From Thiomicrorhabdus lithotrophica (GTDB lineage Bacteria > Pseudomonadota > Gammaproteobacteria > Thiomicrospirales > Thiomicrospiraceae): DNA of 64,000 nucleotides. The stretch spans positions 496,001-560,000 of the forward strand of contig NZ_CP102381.1 in NCBI RefSeq assembly GCF_029201445.1, read 5' to 3'. The translations under genes and the position numbers were made by a program. The stretch's first letter is position 1, and each line of letters starts with the position of its first letter. The notes beneath the pieces were generated by a model. The model had not been told where the DNA came from. It did no database searches and saw only the letters and a list, made by a program, of their open reading frames with translations. Positions 37,196-48,790 of the stretch are shown here, piece after piece.

Positions 37196-38638
37196 ATGCA
37201 CGACTTTTCGCAATCTAAAATTCTAGTGGTTGGTGATGTAATGCTCGACCAATATTGGAATGGCCGTGCTGGAAGGATTTCACCTGAAGCTCCAGTTCCT
37301 GTTGTTAAAGTCGCTGAAGAAGAAATGCGAGCAGGAGGTGCTGCAAACGTGGCATTAAACGTAGCAGCACTAGGTGCGCAAGCTTGTCTTTTGGGTGTGG
37401 TGGGTAAGACCGATTTGGGTGCTATTGACACTCATGGACAGCAGCTTACTCAGTTGATGGATGAGGCTGGTGTTAAAACGGATTGGTCACTTTCGGACAG
37501 CGGTACGATTTGTAAACTTAGAGTATTAAGTCATCATCAACAGTTGATTCGGATGGATTTTGAATCCCCTGTACCAGCCAGACCAGCTCAAGCTTTGGTT
37601 GAGTTGGTTAAAAAGTATATTTCTGAATATGATGTACTGGTGGTTTCTGACTATGCTAAAGGCGCGTTACAATTTGTAGAGCAGATGATCGAAATCGCGG
37701 TTGATAACAATACGCCTGTTTTAGTTGATCCGAAAGGTCTCGATTTTTCACGTTACCGTAATGCCACCTTGATTAAGCCTAATCAGAGTGAGTTTGAAGC
37801 GATTGTTGGCGATGCGCCAGACGAAAGTTCTGTGGTTGAAAAAGCAACGCAGTTAATCAACGATTTATCTTTACAGGCCTTGCTAGTGACTCGAAGCGAG
37901 CATGGTATGGCTCTTGTGACTCAACAGGATAAGCCTTATTTACTACAGTCTCAAGCGCAAGAAGTTTACGATGTTACTGGTGCAGGTGATACGGTTATGG
38001 CGGCCTTGGCAACAGGTTTTGCCAGTGGGCTATCATGGCAGAACTCAGTGCATTTAGCCAACCAAGCGGCAAGTGTTGTGGTGCGTAAGGTTGGAACATC
38101 CACCGTATCTAAAGCCGAGTTGGACGAAGCGATTAAAGCCGATATGCGTCATAAAGGCTATGTCGCTATGAATGAAGATGAGTTGCTGGAGTTGATTCAG
38201 TTGGCGCAAAAAAATGGTGAAAAAGTCGTCTTTACTAATGGTTGTTTTGATCTGTTGCATAGCGGTCACGTGCGTTATTTGAATGAAGCAGCAAAACTAG
38301 GTGAGCGTTTAATTATTGCGGTTAACTCAGATGAGTCAGTTAAAAAGCTCAAAGGCGATACTCGACCAATCGTTGGTCTTGATGGCAGAATGGAGTTGTT
38401 GTCGGCTTTAAGTTGTGTAGATTGGGTGGTCGCTTTTAATGAAGAAACTCCAGAGCGTTTGATTTGTAAATTAAAGCCGGACGTTCTTGTAAAAGGTGGG
38501 GATTATAAACCCGAAGAGATTGCCGGATCTAAATGTGTATGGGATGCGGGTGGCCAGGTCGAGGTGTTATCGTTTTGGGATGGTTATTCAACCACGAGTT
38601 TGGTCGATAAAATTCAAGCCGAAGAGAATGCAAAATAA
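37196..38638 (+). CDS. hldE: Bifunctional heptose kinase/adenylyltransferase
   Basis: 480 residues from the ATG at 37196 (TAAGGA upstream). N-terminal PfkB-type kinase (about 1-320; GGAANVALNVAALG, DVTGAGDTVMAAL) and C-terminal nucleotidyltransferase (about 345-475; FTNGCFDLLHSGHVRYL, KGDTRPI). Makes ADP-glycero-manno-heptose for the LPS core. Adjacent to gmhA, which supplies its substrate. Confidence 0.96.
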   Translation: MHDFSQSKILVVGDVMLDQYWNGRAGRISPEAPVPVVKVAEEEMRAGGAANVALNVAALGAQACLLGVVGKTDLGAIDTHGQQLTQLMDEAGVKTDWSLSDSGTICKLRVLSHHQQLIRMDFESPVPARPAQALVELVKKYISEYDVLVVSDYAKGALQFVEQMIEIAVDNNTPVLVDPKGLDFSRYRNATLIKPNQSEFEAIVGDAPDESSVVEKATQLINDLSLQALLVTRSEHGMALVTQQDKPYLLQSQAQEVYDVTGAGDTVMAALATGFASGLSWQNSVHLANQAASVVVRKVGTSTVSKAELDEAIKADMRHKGYVAMNEDELLELIQLAQKNGEKVVFTNGCFDLLHSGHVRYLNEAAKLGERLIIAVNSDESVKKLKGDTRPIVGLDGRMELLSALSCVDWVVAFNEETPERLICKLKPDVLVKGGDYKPEEIAGSKCVWDAGGQVEVLSFWDGYSTTSLVDKIQAEENAK

Positions 38639-38639
38639 T

Positions 38640-39212
38640 ATGAATATAGATTTTGAACACGCCTTTTCTGAAAGTCAAAGAGCGCTAAAATCCGTTATAG
38701 AACAAGCTGGTCTGGTTACAGAAGTTGTGTCTTTAATTGAGCATTCGGTGAATGCGGGTGGTAAAGTGATTTGGTTGGGTAATGGCGGAAGTGCGGCAGA
38801 TGCTCAGCATATGGCAGCTGAACTGATGGTGCGTTATGTAAAAAATCGTCAGCCTATTGCTTCTATTGCTCTAACAACCGATAGCTCAATTTTGACCGCG
38901 CACTCTAATGATTATGAATTTGAAACCGTGTTTTCACGCCAAATTTCAGGTTTAAGCAGGCCTGGTGACATTATTATTGCTATGTCTACTTCAGGAAATA
39001 GTGCTAATGTAGTTAAGGCACTTAAAGTTGCTAATGAATTGAACTGTATTACGGTTGCGTTAACGGGTGAGTTACCAGGCCTGGTAAGTAAAGAGTCTCA
39101 ATATTGCTTACAAGTAAAGTCATTAGAAACGGCTCGTATTCAAGAAGCACACAGTTTTTTTAATCATTTAGTTTGTGAAGGTTTGGACTCGGTTTATGCA
39201 GATACTGAATAG
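38640..39212 (+). CDS. gmhA: Sedoheptulose 7-phosphate isomerase
   Basis: 190 residues, SIS fold: WLGNGGSAADAQHMAAELMVRY, LTTDSSILTAHSNDY, STSGNSANVVKAL and the zinc/active-site HSFFNHLV region. First step of heptose synthesis. The ATG at 38640 directly follows hldE; an in-frame ATG at 38628 would overlap it by 11 bp. The DiaA paralogue is an alternative but the hldE neighbour supports GmhA. Two palindromes lie in it (38957-38964; 39072-39087). Confidence 0.9.
   Translation: MNIDFEHAFSESQRALKSVIEQAGLVTEVVSLIEHSVNAGGKVIWLGNGGSAADAQHMAAELMVRYVKNRQPIASIALTTDSSILTAHSNDYEFETVFSRQISGLSRPGDIIIAMSTSGNSANVVKALKVANELNCITVALTGELPGLVSKESQYCLQVKSLETARIQEAHSFFNHLVCEGLDSVYADTE
39072..39087. repeat. Dispersed palindrome, full 16-mer
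   Basis: TTACCAGGCCTGGTAA inside gmhA, read as LPGLV. Confidence 0.9.
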
Positions 39213-39264
39213 TTTATATAATCGGATATTTTTGAACCTTAACTATAGAGTTTTGGAGTTTTAG

Positions 39265-40380
39265 ATGTATTATCTGGCAGGCGATATAGGTGGAACAAAA
39301 GCGTTACTTCAACTTATACAGCTAGAGTCAGAAGAGAGTGCATCTGTAAACTTAGGCCAGCAACGGTATCTCTGTGGCGAATTTGATTCACTCGAATCTA
39401 TTGTTTCAACTTTCCTTTCCTCCTTTAATATTCCTAATTTAATTATTCAGTCTGCTTGTTTTGGCCTGCCAGGTCCAGTAAAGAGTCGACAAGTGAAACT
39501 CACTAACTTACCTTGGATTGTGGATGCGGACAAATTAGAGCAGGCCTGTTCAATTGAAGTGGTGCATTTTGTAAATGATTTTTACGCTGCCGCCTTGGGA
39601 GTGGACACGCTTCATGAAAGGGAGCTGATTCCACTCTATCTCCCATCAGAAAAAAAGTTTGATGCAAACGAAGATGAGTATTCCCAAGCTTTAGGTAATC
39701 GACTTGTTATTGGTGCAGGAACCGGTTTGGGGGTTGCTCCTGTTTATTATGATGGTGATGCTTACCTACCTCAAAGCTCGGAAGGCGGTCATTTTGATTT
39801 TGCGCCCATTTCCGAAACTCAACAACTACTGTTGAATTGGTTGTGGCAAAAATGGGAACATGTCTCTTATGAGAGAGTACTTTCTGGTCCAGGGCTAGAA
39901 GAGCTCTATCGCTTCTTTTTACAAACTAAAGTTCCAAACTCGTATTCTCAAACAAATTCACAAAACCTTAATAAAAATAAGCTATTTACAAAACAGAATA
40001 AGCATTTAGGCTTAGATTTTGCTGAAGTGGATTTTGAGCAACCCCCCAATTCCTTAAATGCTCAGCAAATTAGCTTGGCTGCTGAGCAAGGTGATATTGT
40101 TGCTGTTCAAGCATTAACCGAGTTTGTGACGATTTATGGTGCCTTTATTGGTGCGGTCGCACTTGTTTGGAACGCTCCAAGCGGTATTTATCTTGCTGGA
40201 GGCATTGCAGTCAAAATAATAGACTGGATGAAACTGCCTTTTTTTGAAAAGGCGTTTTTAGAGAAAGGCAGAATGACTAAAGTCGTTGCTAGTATGCCCG
40301 TTTACCTGGTATCTAACGAGAAATTAGGCCTTAGAGGAGCGATGCGACAAAATCAAATCCTATCCAATTTTCAAACCTAA
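39265..40380 (+). CDS. glk: Glucokinase
   Basis: 371 residues, proteobacterial Glk type (not ROK). GDIGGTKALLQL is the ATP phosphate loop, HFVNDFYAAALG holds the catalytic Asp, LVIGAGTGLGVAPVYY and SEGGHFDFAP the glucose-binding region. Longer than E. coli Glk (321) owing to an Asn/Gln/Lys-rich insert near residues 225-255. TGGAG precedes the ATG. It starts the glycogen/alpha-glucan cluster and would feed free glucose from glucan breakdown into glucose 6-phosphate. Palindrome core at 39541-39548. Confidence 0.93.
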   Translation: MYYLAGDIGGTKALLQLIQLESEESASVNLGQQRYLCGEFDSLESIVSTFLSSFNIPNLIIQSACFGLPGPVKSRQVKLTNLPWIVDADKLEQACSIEVVHFVNDFYAAALGVDTLHERELIPLYLPSEKKFDANEDEYSQALGNRLVIGAGTGLGVAPVYYDGDAYLPQSSEGGHFDFAPISETQQLLLNWLWQKWEHVSYERVLSGPGLEELYRFFLQTKVPNSYSQTNSQNLNKNKLFTKQNKHLGLDFAEVDFEQPPNSLNAQQISLAAEQGDIVAVQALTEFVTIYGAFIGAVALVWNAPSGIYLAGGIAVKIIDWMKLPFFEKAFLEKGRMTKVVASMPVYLVSNEKLGLRGAMRQNQILSNFQT

Positions 40381-40446
40381 TCAATGTTGATTAACCTAAA
40401 CCTTTGGTTTTAAACACTGCCTTGCTGGTGGAATGAGGAATACTGA

Positions 40447-41715
40447 ATGAAATACTATTGTGAAACAAAATCATCAACAGATTTAACCCGTCAAACCTTA
40501 GCGATTGTTTTAGCTGGTGGAGAAGGGAGTCGTTTAAAAGATTTAACTCGATGGCGCGCTAAGCCAGCGGTGCCTTTTGGTGGTAAATATCGTATTGTTG
40601 ATTTTGTTTTATCCAACTGTGTCAATTCAGGTATCCGAAAAATTGGTGTGTTAACACAATATAAATCTCACTCATTAATTCGCCACATTCAGCGTGCTTG
40701 GAGTTTTATGCGTTATGAAGTGGGGGAGTTTGTTGAGTTGCTGCCAGCACAGCAACGCGTTGATAAAGAGTGGTATAAAGGTACCGCAGATGCGCTGTAC
40801 CAAAATTTGGATATTATGCGCCGACACACTCCTGAGTATGTGATGGTTTTGGGCGGTGATCATATATATTCAATGGATTACAGCAAAATGTTAGTAGAGC
40901 ATGCTAATTCGGGTGCAGATGTCACAATTGGTTGCATTGAAGTGCCGAGAATGGAAGCAACAGGTTTTGGCGTTATGTCAGTTGATGAGACGTTTAAAAT
41001 TACGCATTTTACTGAAAAGCCAGCTAATCCAGACCCTATGCCTGGCAAGCCTGATAAAGCTTTAGCTTCTATGGGAATTTATATTTTCTCAACAGAATTT
41101 TTATTCCAAAAATTGATTGAAGATAGTGATAATCCAAATTCTTCGCGTGACTTTGGTAAAGATATTATTCCGTCTATTATTGAAGATTGGAAGGTTCAAG
41201 CTTACCCGTTTGTGGATGATAATGCTCTACCTGTTTATTGGCGTGATGTAGGTACGATTGAGTCATTTTGGAAAGCGAACCTAGATCTTTGTTCGATTGA
41301 ACCAGAATTAAACCTTTATGATCGTGATTGGCCAATTTGGACCTATCAAGCACAAATGCCACCCGCTAAATTTACATTTGATGATGAAGGTCGTCGTGGT
41401 GAAGCGATAGACTCGATGGTTGCAGGTGGTTGTATTATTTCTGGAGCACGAATTAAACGTTCTGTTATTGGAAGTGGTTCTCGAGTGCACAGTTATTCAC
41501 ACGTTAAAGATTCTGTTTTGCTACCACGAGTGGAAGTTGGTAGAAATTGTCGAATTCAAAATGCAGTCATTGATAAAGGAGCCGTCATTCCTGAAGGAAC
41601 CATTATTGGTGAAGATCCGGTTGAAGATGCAAAGCGTTTTTATATTGAAGAGTCGTCGGGAATTGTTTTGGTAACCCCAGAGATGTTAGGGCAAAAATTG
41701 CATACATTGCGTTAA
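40447..41715 (+). CDS. glgC: Glucose-1-phosphate adenylyltransferase
   Basis: 422 residues; makes ADP-glucose, the committed step of glycogen synthesis. [31 protein letters not shown] and a left-handed beta-helix C-terminal domain are present. GAGGAA precedes the ATG. 66 bp after glk. Confidence 0.97.
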   Translation: MKYYCETKSSTDLTRQTLAIVLAGGEGSRLKDLTRWRAKPAVPFGGKYRIVDFVLSNCVNSGIRKIGVLTQYKSHSLIRHIQRAWSFMRYEVGEFVELLPAQQRVDKEWYKGTADALYQNLDIMRRHTPEYVMVLGGDHIYSMDYSKMLVEHANSGADVTIGCIEVPRMEATGFGVMSVDETFKITHFTEKPANPDPMPGKPDKALASMGIYIFSTEFLFQKLIEDSDNPNSSRDFGKDIIPSIIEDWKVQAYPFVDDNALPVYWRDVGTIESFWKANLDLCSIEPELNLYDRDWPIWTYQAQMPPAKFTFDDEGRRGEAIDSMVAGGCIISGARIKRSVIGSGSRVHSYSHVKDSVLLPRVEVGRNCRIQNAVIDKGAVIPEGTIIGEDPVEDAKRFYIEESSGIVLVTPEMLGQKLHTLR

Positions 41716-41766
41716 AGAATTAAATTTAAAAAATAGTATAAAAATAAAAAACAAAGAAAGCGGACT

Positions 41767-43485
41767 ATGGACAAGAAAAAAATTAAAGTGGTTTTATGTT
41801 GGCACATGCATCAACCACACTACCGGGATGGGTTAGATGGTGTATACCGCTTACCGTGGGTGTATTTGCATGCCATAAAAGATTATTCAGACATGGTTTG
41901 GCATTTAGAAAATTGCCCTGAAGCAAAAGTCGTTGTAAATTTCGCTCCCGTTTTACTTGAACAGTTGGATGATTATGAGCAGCAGATGCGCGCCTGGTTA
42001 GGTAAAGGCGTTGCAATGCAAGATCCGCTTTTGAATTTAGCTGCTGGTCTTAACCCAATTCCACAAACTGCAAAAGAGCGTGAAGAAATTGTAGCGGTTT
42101 GTCAGCGAGCTTATGCGCCAACCATGATTAATGTGCTACCTGCTTTCCGAGAGTTAGTGGATATGGTGGAGTGTAATATGGCGCCGCATAGAACAGAAAA
42201 TGTTTGTGTGAGTTACCTTAATGACCAATATTTTACCGACTTATTAGTTTGGTATCACCTGGCTTGGATGGGTGAAAGTTTGCGCCACTCTGATGAAAGA
42301 GTGGATGCTCTAATGGATAAAAGAAATCACTATACGATTGAAGATCAACGCATACTGATTGAAATCATTGCAGATTGCGTTGGTAGTATTATCCCACGTT
42401 ATAAAGCCCTAATGGAACGCGGTCAAATTGAAATATCCATGACGCCATATGGTCACCCAATTGTCCCTTTACTTATTGATTTCAAAAGTATGCGTGATGC
42501 TTTACCAGATGCGCCTGCTCCCGCGTATGCAGGTTATCCAGATGGTTACGAGCGATCTAAGTGGCACATGGAACATGGATTAAAGGTCTATCAGCAGCAC
42601 TTTGATACTAAGCCTGAAGGTGTTTGGTTATCCGAAGGAGCTATTAGCAGTACCGCCGTTGGTTTGTTAGATGAATACGGATTTAAGTGGACAGCTTCTG
42701 GTGAAGGCGTTTGGCGACATTCTTGTGAGGCTTCATGCGTTGATCAGCACGATTACCATAGTAAGAAAGCGTTGTATCAGCCATTGCAACTGGCATCACA
42801 AAAATGTGCCATGTTTTTTAGAGATGATGGCCTATCGGACATGGTTGGTTTTCAATATAAAGATTGGCACCCAACGGATGCAGCCAATGATTTTGCACAA
42901 CACATGGAAAACATAGCCAATTTCTTGGGCGATAGGGTTGAAGAACATGTTGTCTCAGTTATTCTTGATGGGGAAAATGCATGGGAATACTATTTTGATA
43001 ACGCGAGTCATTTCTTAAAAGAGATGTATTCTGCATTGTCAAATCATCCACGTGTTGAAATGACGACATTCTCTGATGCGTTGGAAAGTGGTGCCAAAAT
43101 ACGCCACCTGCCAATTCTAAAAGCAGGTAGTTGGGTTTACGGTTCTTTTTCAACGTGGATTGGCGATGAAGATAAAAATAGAGCCTGGGATTTGCTCGTT
43201 GAGGCTAAACAGTGCTTTGATGAAGCGGTCGCTACTGAGGCACTATCCGCACAAGAGGTTCAGCAGGCAACTGAACAACTGGCTATTTGTGAAGGGTCAG
43301 ATTGGTTCTGGTGGTTTGGGGGATACAACCCTTCGGATAGCGTACAAGATTTTGATAACTTATATCGAAGACATTTAAAACGACTGTATCAATTGTTAAA
43401 TAAAACGCCGCCTACGAGTTTGGAAATTCCGATTTCTTTGGGTGGTGGTGATATGGAAAATTCAGGAACGATGCGTCGAAATTGA
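41767..43485 (+). CDS. GH57 family glycoside hydrolase
   Basis: 572 residues, glycoside hydrolase family 57 (amylase or 4-alpha-glucanotransferase type). CWHMHQPHYRD is the first conserved region, GVWLSEGAI carries the probable nucleophile Glu and ILDGENAWEYY the acid/base Asp. It lies between glgC and malQ, with 51-bp gaps, so it acts on glycogen or maltodextrin. Within GH57 amylase and transferase cannot be separated by eye. No signal peptide; cytoplasmic. Confidence 0.9.
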   Translation: MDKKKIKVVLCWHMHQPHYRDGLDGVYRLPWVYLHAIKDYSDMVWHLENCPEAKVVVNFAPVLLEQLDDYEQQMRAWLGKGVAMQDPLLNLAAGLNPIPQTAKEREEIVAVCQRAYAPTMINVLPAFRELVDMVECNMAPHRTENVCVSYLNDQYFTDLLVWYHLAWMGESLRHSDERVDALMDKRNHYTIEDQRILIEIIADCVGSIIPRYKALMERGQIEISMTPYGHPIVPLLIDFKSMRDALPDAPAPAYAGYPDGYERSKWHMEHGLKVYQQHFDTKPEGVWLSEGAISSTAVGLLDEYGFKWTASGEGVWRHSCEASCVDQHDYHSKKALYQPLQLASQKCAMFFRDDGLSDMVGFQYKDWHPTDAANDFAQHMENIANFLGDRVEEHVVSVILDGENAWEYYFDNASHFLKEMYSALSNHPRVEMTTFSDALESGAKIRHLPILKAGSWVYGSFSTWIGDEDKNRAWDLLVEAKQCFDEAVATEALSAQEVQQATEQLAICEGSDWFWWFGGYNPSDSVQDFDNLYRRHLKRLYQLLNKTPPTSLEIPISLGGGDMENSGTMRRN

Positions 43486-43536
43486 AGATACATAATTCAT
43501 GATGCTTAATGACGTTAAGAATATAGAGAGAAATTT

Positions 43537-44949
43537 GTGAATAAAAGACAAGCTGGTGTTTTACTTCATCCAACGTCATTACCAAATCCAAATGGTAAGC
43601 CTGGCCAATTAAATAACCAGGCCTGGTTGTTTTTAGATTGGATGGAATCAGCGGGTTTATCTATTTGGCAGATGCTTCCGTTAACAGAGCCGCATGATGA
43701 CTTATCTCCTTATCAAGCGGTGTCAGCGTTTGCTTTAAATCCTGCATTGCTTCCTGATGATTGGCAATCATTTATTGAGCCACAAGCGTTTGCTGCTTAC
43801 TCGAAAACACCTCCGCACTGGTTAGAGGACTATGCCTTGTTTATGGCGATTCGCGATAATCAAAATCATGCCTCTTGGTCGCAGTGGCCAGATGGTTTAA
43901 AAAATCGAGATACGGATGTTTTACAAGCTTTTTCACTTGAACATTCTGAGAAGATTACAGCGTTAAAGCAACAGCAGTATGTCTTATCGGTTATTTGGCA
44001 CAAGCTTAAAAAAGAGGCAAATCAAAAGGGAATTCAGCTGTTTGGTGATATGCCAATTTTTGTCGCGTTTGATAGCGCTGATGTATGGGCAAATCCCGAT
44101 CAGTTTCAGTTGGATGAAGATTTAAATCCCACGGTTGTTACTGGTGTTCCTCCTGACTATTTTTCTGAAACCGGTCAACGCTGGGGAAATCCACACTATA
44201 ACTGGCAAGCGATGCAGGCCGACGGGTTTAGTTGGTGGAGAAAGCGTGTTGCAGAGGCTTTAAAACAGTTTGATTTAGTGCGTATTGATCACTTTAGAGG
44301 TTTGGAAGCCTCTTGGGAAATTGATGCAACAGAAGAAACCGCTATCAATGGTCATTGGGTGAAAATACCTGGTGAAGCACTTTTAGATGTCTTGCAGAAG
44401 GATTTTCCTGATTTGCCTTTAGTCGCAGAAGATTTAGGAATTATCACGGATGAAGTGGTCGCTTTAAAAGAAAAGTACGCTTTACCAGGCATGTCGGTTT
44501 TGCAGTTTGGTTTTAATGGTTTGCCTGATAATCCGCACTCATTACATGAACAAGTAGAAAATTCAGTTACTTATACCGGAACCCATGATAATGACACAAC
44601 TTTAGGTTGGTTTGAAAGCTTGGACGATGGAGCAAAACATTGGATTATGGAACAGTTAACCCCTCTTGCTAGGGATAAAATCGCTCAAGCAAACTTGCCT
44701 GAAGAATTGTTATTAAGTATGCCGTGGCCGCTGATTGTTGCCGGGTTTGAGTCGGTTGCTTCACGAGTCATTGTGCCAATGCAAGATTTCTTGATGTTAG
44801 ATTCCAGTCATCGAATGAATATTCCCGGCACTTCGGAAGGCAATTGGGGTTGGCAATTTGATTGGTCACAGGTGCCAGAAGAATTGGCAGTTCATATAAA
44901 AACATTAGTGTTTCATTCAAACCGTTTAGGTGATCTTCATGAAAAATAG
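43537..44949 (+). CDS. malQ: 4-alpha-glucanotransferase
   Basis: 470 residues, GH77. [12 protein letters not shown] at the N-terminus; catalytic Asp in [15 protein letters not shown], Glu in [12 protein letters not shown] and Asp in [11 protein letters not shown]. Short bacterial amylomaltase form (E. coli MalQ is about 694). GTG start after GAGAG. Disproportionates maltodextrins from glycogen breakdown. A 14-bp palindrome at 43615-43628 encodes NQAWL. Confidence 0.95.
   Translation: MNKRQAGVLLHPTSLPNPNGKPGQLNNQAWLFLDWMESAGLSIWQMLPLTEPHDDLSPYQAVSAFALNPALLPDDWQSFIEPQAFAAYSKTPPHWLEDYALFMAIRDNQNHASWSQWPDGLKNRDTDVLQAFSLEHSEKITALKQQQYVLSVIWHKLKKEANQKGIQLFGDMPIFVAFDSADVWANPDQFQLDEDLNPTVVTGVPPDYFSETGQRWGNPHYNWQAMQADGFSWWRKRVAEALKQFDLVRIDHFRGLEASWEIDATEETAINGHWVKIPGEALLDVLQKDFPDLPLVAEDLGIITDEVVALKEKYALPGMSVLQFGFNGLPDNPHSLHEQVENSVTYTGTHDNDTTLGWFESLDDGAKHWIMEQLTPLARDKIAQANLPEELLLSMPWPLIVAGFESVASRVIVPMQDFLMLDSSHRMNIPGTSEGNWGWQFDWSQVPEELAVHIKTLVFHSNRLGDLHEK
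43615..43628. repeat. Dispersed palindrome, 14-bp copy
   Basis: AACCAGGCCTGGTT inside malQ. Confidence 0.9.
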
Positions 44950-44978
44950 TATTTTTAATAAGAGTGGTGAATAGTACG

Positions 44979-47195
44979 ATGCAAATTAGCTTGCAAACCC
45001 TCGGTAAAGTCTTACAGACAAATATCCATGTCTTAGCGCAAGGTCGACATCACGATCCTTTTGTTTTTTTAGGGTGTCACCCAATAGATATTACAGAAAA
45101 ACAGCAGCATAAAGAAAATGGCTGGGCGCTTTGTGTTTGGTTGCCAACAGCTGAAACTGCTAAGGTTGACGATATTGAATTGCAGCGAGTTGAAGGCACT
45201 GATGTGTTTATGGCCTTCATTACAGACAAGCAAAAAGAGGGCTTGCCGAAGCATTATGTCGTTGAATGGGTCGAAAAAGGTGGTTCCGAACACGCCATGG
45301 TGTCACCTTATACCTTTCTGCCGCAGTTAGGTGAGTTGGACTTGCATCTTTTTGCAGAAGGTCAGCACTGGAATTTATATGATGTTTTAGGCGCACACCC
45401 TAAGGTGATTGACGGTGTTGAAGGGGTGCAATTTGCAGTTTGGGCGCCTTCAGCAGAAAGGGTCTCGGTTGTGGGTGACTTTAATGGTTGGCATGGTTTG
45501 CGTCACCCTATGCGAGTGAACGGTGGTTCAGGTGTTTGGGAGTTGTTTATACCAGGCCTGCAAGCGGGAGATATTTATAAGTTTGAAATTCGTAATCGTC
45601 AAACTGGCCACTGCTTTGTTAAAACAGATCCGTATGCCGCTTCTATGGAATATAGACCAAAAACAGGGTGTGTCGTTTATGAGAGTCAACATAAATGGAA
45701 TGACCAGGCCTGGTTAACTAAATTAGCTGAATTTGATTGGCAAAAATCCCCAATCAATATTTATGAAGTGCATTTAGGTTCATGGCAAAGAGCAGATGAC
45801 GGACTTTTCTTAAACTATCGTGAAATAGCACATAGGTTGGTTGAGTACGTCAAATGGATGGGCTATACCCACATTGAATTACTGCCAATCTCCGAACATC
45901 CTTTGGATGAATCTTGGGGTTACCAAACAACGGGTTATTTTTCACCCACCAGCCGTTTTGGATCACCGGATGATTTCCGTTATTTTGTGGATCATTGCCA
46001 TCAAAATAATATTGGCGTGTTTTTGGATTGGGTTCCTGCACACTTTCCAAAAGATGAATTTGCTCTGGGAAGGTTTGACGGTAGTGCACTTTATGAACAT
46101 GAAGATCCACGCAGAGGAGAGCATCAAGATTGGGGGACGTATATTTTCAATTTTGGGCGTAATGAAGTTAAAAACTTTTTAATTAGTAATGCGCTCTATT
46201 GGCTTAAAGAACTTCATATTGATGGTTTGCGTGTGGATGCTGTTGCCTCAATGCTGTATTTAGATTATTCGCGTGAAGAGGGGCAATGGCTACCAAATGA
46301 ACATGGCGGTCGAGAAAACCTTGAAGCGATTGAGTTCATGCGCAGTTTAAATGAACAAGTACACTCTCAATGTCCTGGAGCTGTGGTGATGGCAGAAGAA
46401 TCTACTTCATGGCCAATGGTGTCTCGTCCTAATTGGATGGGTGGCTTAGGTTTTTCAATGAAGTGGAATATGGGTTGGATGAACGATACCCTAGACTACT
46501 TTGAAAAAGAACCAATTTACAGGCCTTATCACCACAACCAACTGACATTTAGTCAGGTATATGCTTATTCAGAAAATTTTGTATTACCACTTTCGCATGA
46601 TGAAGTGGTGCATTTAAAAGGGTCATTAATTGCCAAAATGCCTGGGGATGACTGGCAAAAAGCCGCTAATTTACGCTTATTGCTCGCTTATCAAGGTTTG
46701 CACCCAGGTAAAAAGTTACTGTTTATGGGCTGTGAGTTTGCACAATGGGGCGAGTGGAGTGAGTCGCGTGCTTTGGATTGGCATTTATGTGACCATCCGT
46801 TAAATAGAGGCATACAGCTATTAGCTAAATCGGTTAATGAACTGTATCAATCTCATCCAGCATTATATGAACGCGATTTTGAATCAAGCGGATTTGAGTG
46901 GATCGACTGTCATGACTTTCAACAGTCGGTATTAAGTTTTATTCGTCATTCAGATCATCAAAAATTAATCTGTGTGTTCAATTTCACCCCAGTGCCAAGA
47001 GAAAATTACCGTATTGGCTTGCCTCAGCCTGGGCAGTATATTGAGGTATTGAATTCCGATTCAGAGCTTTTTGGTGGAAGTAATAAAGGTAATGCAGGGT
47101 CTGTTACCAGTGAAGACTATGCATGGATGAATCAGCCTTATTCAGCTGAATTGACCTTGCCACCATTAAGTGTTGTTGTGCTGAAGTTGGAATAA
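44979..47195 (+). CDS. glgB: 1,4-alpha-glucan branching enzyme
   Basis: 738 residues from the ATG at 44979 (GTG 44964 would add five). Two N-terminal CBM48-type modules, then GH13 catalytic domain: [16 protein letters not shown] (nucleophile Asp), VVMAEEST (Glu), [13 protein letters not shown] (Asp). Introduces alpha-1,6 branches into glycogen. A long N-terminus like that of E. coli GlgB. Palindromes at 45553-45560 and 45703-45714. Confidence 0.96.
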   Translation: MQISLQTLGKVLQTNIHVLAQGRHHDPFVFLGCHPIDITEKQQHKENGWALCVWLPTAETAKVDDIELQRVEGTDVFMAFITDKQKEGLPKHYVVEWVEKGGSEHAMVSPYTFLPQLGELDLHLFAEGQHWNLYDVLGAHPKVIDGVEGVQFAVWAPSAERVSVVGDFNGWHGLRHPMRVNGGSGVWELFIPGLQAGDIYKFEIRNRQTGHCFVKTDPYAASMEYRPKTGCVVYESQHKWNDQAWLTKLAEFDWQKSPINIYEVHLGSWQRADDGLFLNYREIAHRLVEYVKWMGYTHIELLPISEHPLDESWGYQTTGYFSPTSRFGSPDDFRYFVDHCHQNNIGVFLDWVPAHFPKDEFALGRFDGSALYEHEDPRRGEHQDWGTYIFNFGRNEVKNFLISNALYWLKELHIDGLRVDAVASMLYLDYSREEGQWLPNEHGGRENLEAIEFMRSLNEQVHSQCPGAVVMAEESTSWPMVSRPNWMGGLGFSMKWNMGWMNDTLDYFEKEPIYRPYHHNQLTFSQVYAYSENFVLPLSHDEVVHLKGSLIAKMPGDDWQKAANLRLLLAYQGLHPGKKLLFMGCEFAQWGEWSESRALDWHLCDHPLNRGIQLLAKSVNELYQSHPALYERDFESSGFEWIDCHDFQQSVLSFIRHSDHQKLICVFNFTPVPRENYRIGLPQPGQYIEVLNSDSELFGGSNKGNAGSVTSEDYAWMNQPYSAELTLPPLSVVVLKLE
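45703..45714. repeat. Dispersed palindrome, 12-mer
   Basis: ACCAGGCCTGGT inside glgB, read as DQAWL. Confidence 0.9.
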
Positions 47196-47272
47196 GTTGT
47201 AATAGAGAATTAAAAGACTAAAGTCACGTAGCACTCAAGTAATGTTAATAATTTAAGAGAATTGGAAATAGA

Positions 47273-48790
47273 ATGAAAATCCTTTTTGCCTCATCTGAAG
47301 CCCATCCGTTTATTAAAACAGGCGGTTTAGCAGACGTTTCGGGTAGTTTGCCAAATGCCTTGGTTGCTTTGAAGCACAAAGTACGATTGGTGCTCCCTGC
47401 TTATCAAGCAGTTTTGAAAAAGTTACCAGCCAAAGAGATTAAAAAAGTGGCTGAAGTATCAGTGAGTGGTTGCGGTAAAACGTATAGTGCACAAGTTTTA
47501 CAAGTTAAAGTGGGTGCGGTAAAAGGTATAGACTTTCCTGTTTGGTTAGTCGATATTCCAGAGTTATTTGACAGGCCTGGTAATCCTTACTTAGCGGCAG
47601 ATGGAACAGATTGGTGGGACAACGGTGAGCGTTTTGCTATTTTTTCGATGGTTGTGAATGAATTAGCTATGAATAGAGCGGGCCTGAAGTGGCAGCCAGA
47701 TGTCGTACATGCTAATGATTGGCAGACTGGTTTGGTTCCAGCACTTTTAAGTCTTGAAGAAGACGCGCCAAAAACGGTTTTTACCATTCATAATATGGCT
47801 TACCCAGGTAACTTTCCAAAATCGTTGTTTGACTCTTTAAGGCTTCCTTGGCAGCTATGGGGTATGGAAGGTGCTGAGTTTTATGGCCATTTTTCAATGC
47901 TTAAAGCTGGTCTTATTAAAGCGGATTGGGTTTCAACAGTTAGCCCAACTTACGCAAAAGAGATTTGTTTCCCTGAATTTGCTTATGGACTAGAAGGTGT
48001 ATTGCAAAAACGAGAAATTGAAGGTCGTTTGACGGGAATTATAAATGGCATTGATGAGCATGTTTGGAATCCAGCAACGGATAACCTGATTGTGCAAAAC
48101 TATTCGGCTAAAAAAGGTCGTATTGCAGGCAAGCTTGCTAATAAAAAAGCCTTGTTAAGTGAGCTTTGTATCTTACGCGGTGAAAAAGAGAAAAAATCTC
48201 TTGAGCGTCTTTCTAGTTGTATGGATAAACCATTAATTGGATTAGTGGGCAGGCTCGTTGAACAAAAAGGTATGGATTTAGTTTTAGAGATCATGCCTGA
48301 ATTAATTCAGCAAACGAATGCAAACTTTGTCATTGTTGGAACTGGAGACAAGGTGTTTGAAGCACAAGTTAGAACCTTATCGCAAAAATACCCTCATCGT
48401 GTTTGGGCGTTTATAGGTTACTCAGAATCTTTAGCTCACAGGGTTGAAGCTGGGGCGGATATGTTTTTAATGCCGTCTCGTTTTGAACCTTGTGGATTAA
48501 ATCAAATGTATAGCTTGGCGTATGGCACGCCTCCGATTGTTCATCATACAGGTGGGCTGGCTGACAGCGTTGTTAATGCCACGGATGAAAATATAAAAGC
48601 GGGCACCGCTACAGGGTTTGTGTTTTATGATCCAAGTCGCCACGCATTAAAATCAACAATACTGCATGCTTTGCATCTATTTGGTAAAAGACGTACTTGG
48701 CAAAAAATTCAAAAAACCGGTATGGAGCTATCTTTAGATTGGAAGCATAGTGCAAAAAAATATATAGAATTGTATTCGGAGATAAAGTAA
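47273..48790 (+). CDS. glgA: Glycogen synthase
   Basis: 505 residues, GT5 family. FIKTGGLADVSGSLP is the ADP-glucose lysine motif; GLVGRLVEQKGMDLV, MPSRFEPCGLNQMYSLAYGT and TGGLADSV form the nucleotide-sugar domain. It extends alpha-1,4 chains from ADP-glucose. Slightly longer than E. coli GlgA (477), with an insert near 295-315. glgP starts immediately after its stop. Palindrome core at 47572-47579. Confidence 0.96.
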   Translation: MKILFASSEAHPFIKTGGLADVSGSLPNALVALKHKVRLVLPAYQAVLKKLPAKEIKKVAEVSVSGCGKTYSAQVLQVKVGAVKGIDFPVWLVDIPELFDRPGNPYLAADGTDWWDNGERFAIFSMVVNELAMNRAGLKWQPDVVHANDWQTGLVPALLSLEEDAPKTVFTIHNMAYPGNFPKSLFDSLRLPWQLWGMEGAEFYGHFSMLKAGLIKADWVSTVSPTYAKEICFPEFAYGLEGVLQKREIEGRLTGIINGIDEHVWNPATDNLIVQNYSAKKGRIAGKLANKKALLSELCILRGEKEKKSLERLSSCMDKPLIGLVGRLVEQKGMDLVLEIMPELIQQTNANFVIVGTGDKVFEAQVRTLSQKYPHRVWAFIGYSESLAHRVEAGADMFLMPSRFEPCGLNQMYSLAYGTPPIVHHTGGLADSVVNATDENIKAGTATGFVFYDPSRHALKSTILHALHLFGKRRTWQKIQKTGMELSLDWKHSAKKYIELYSEIK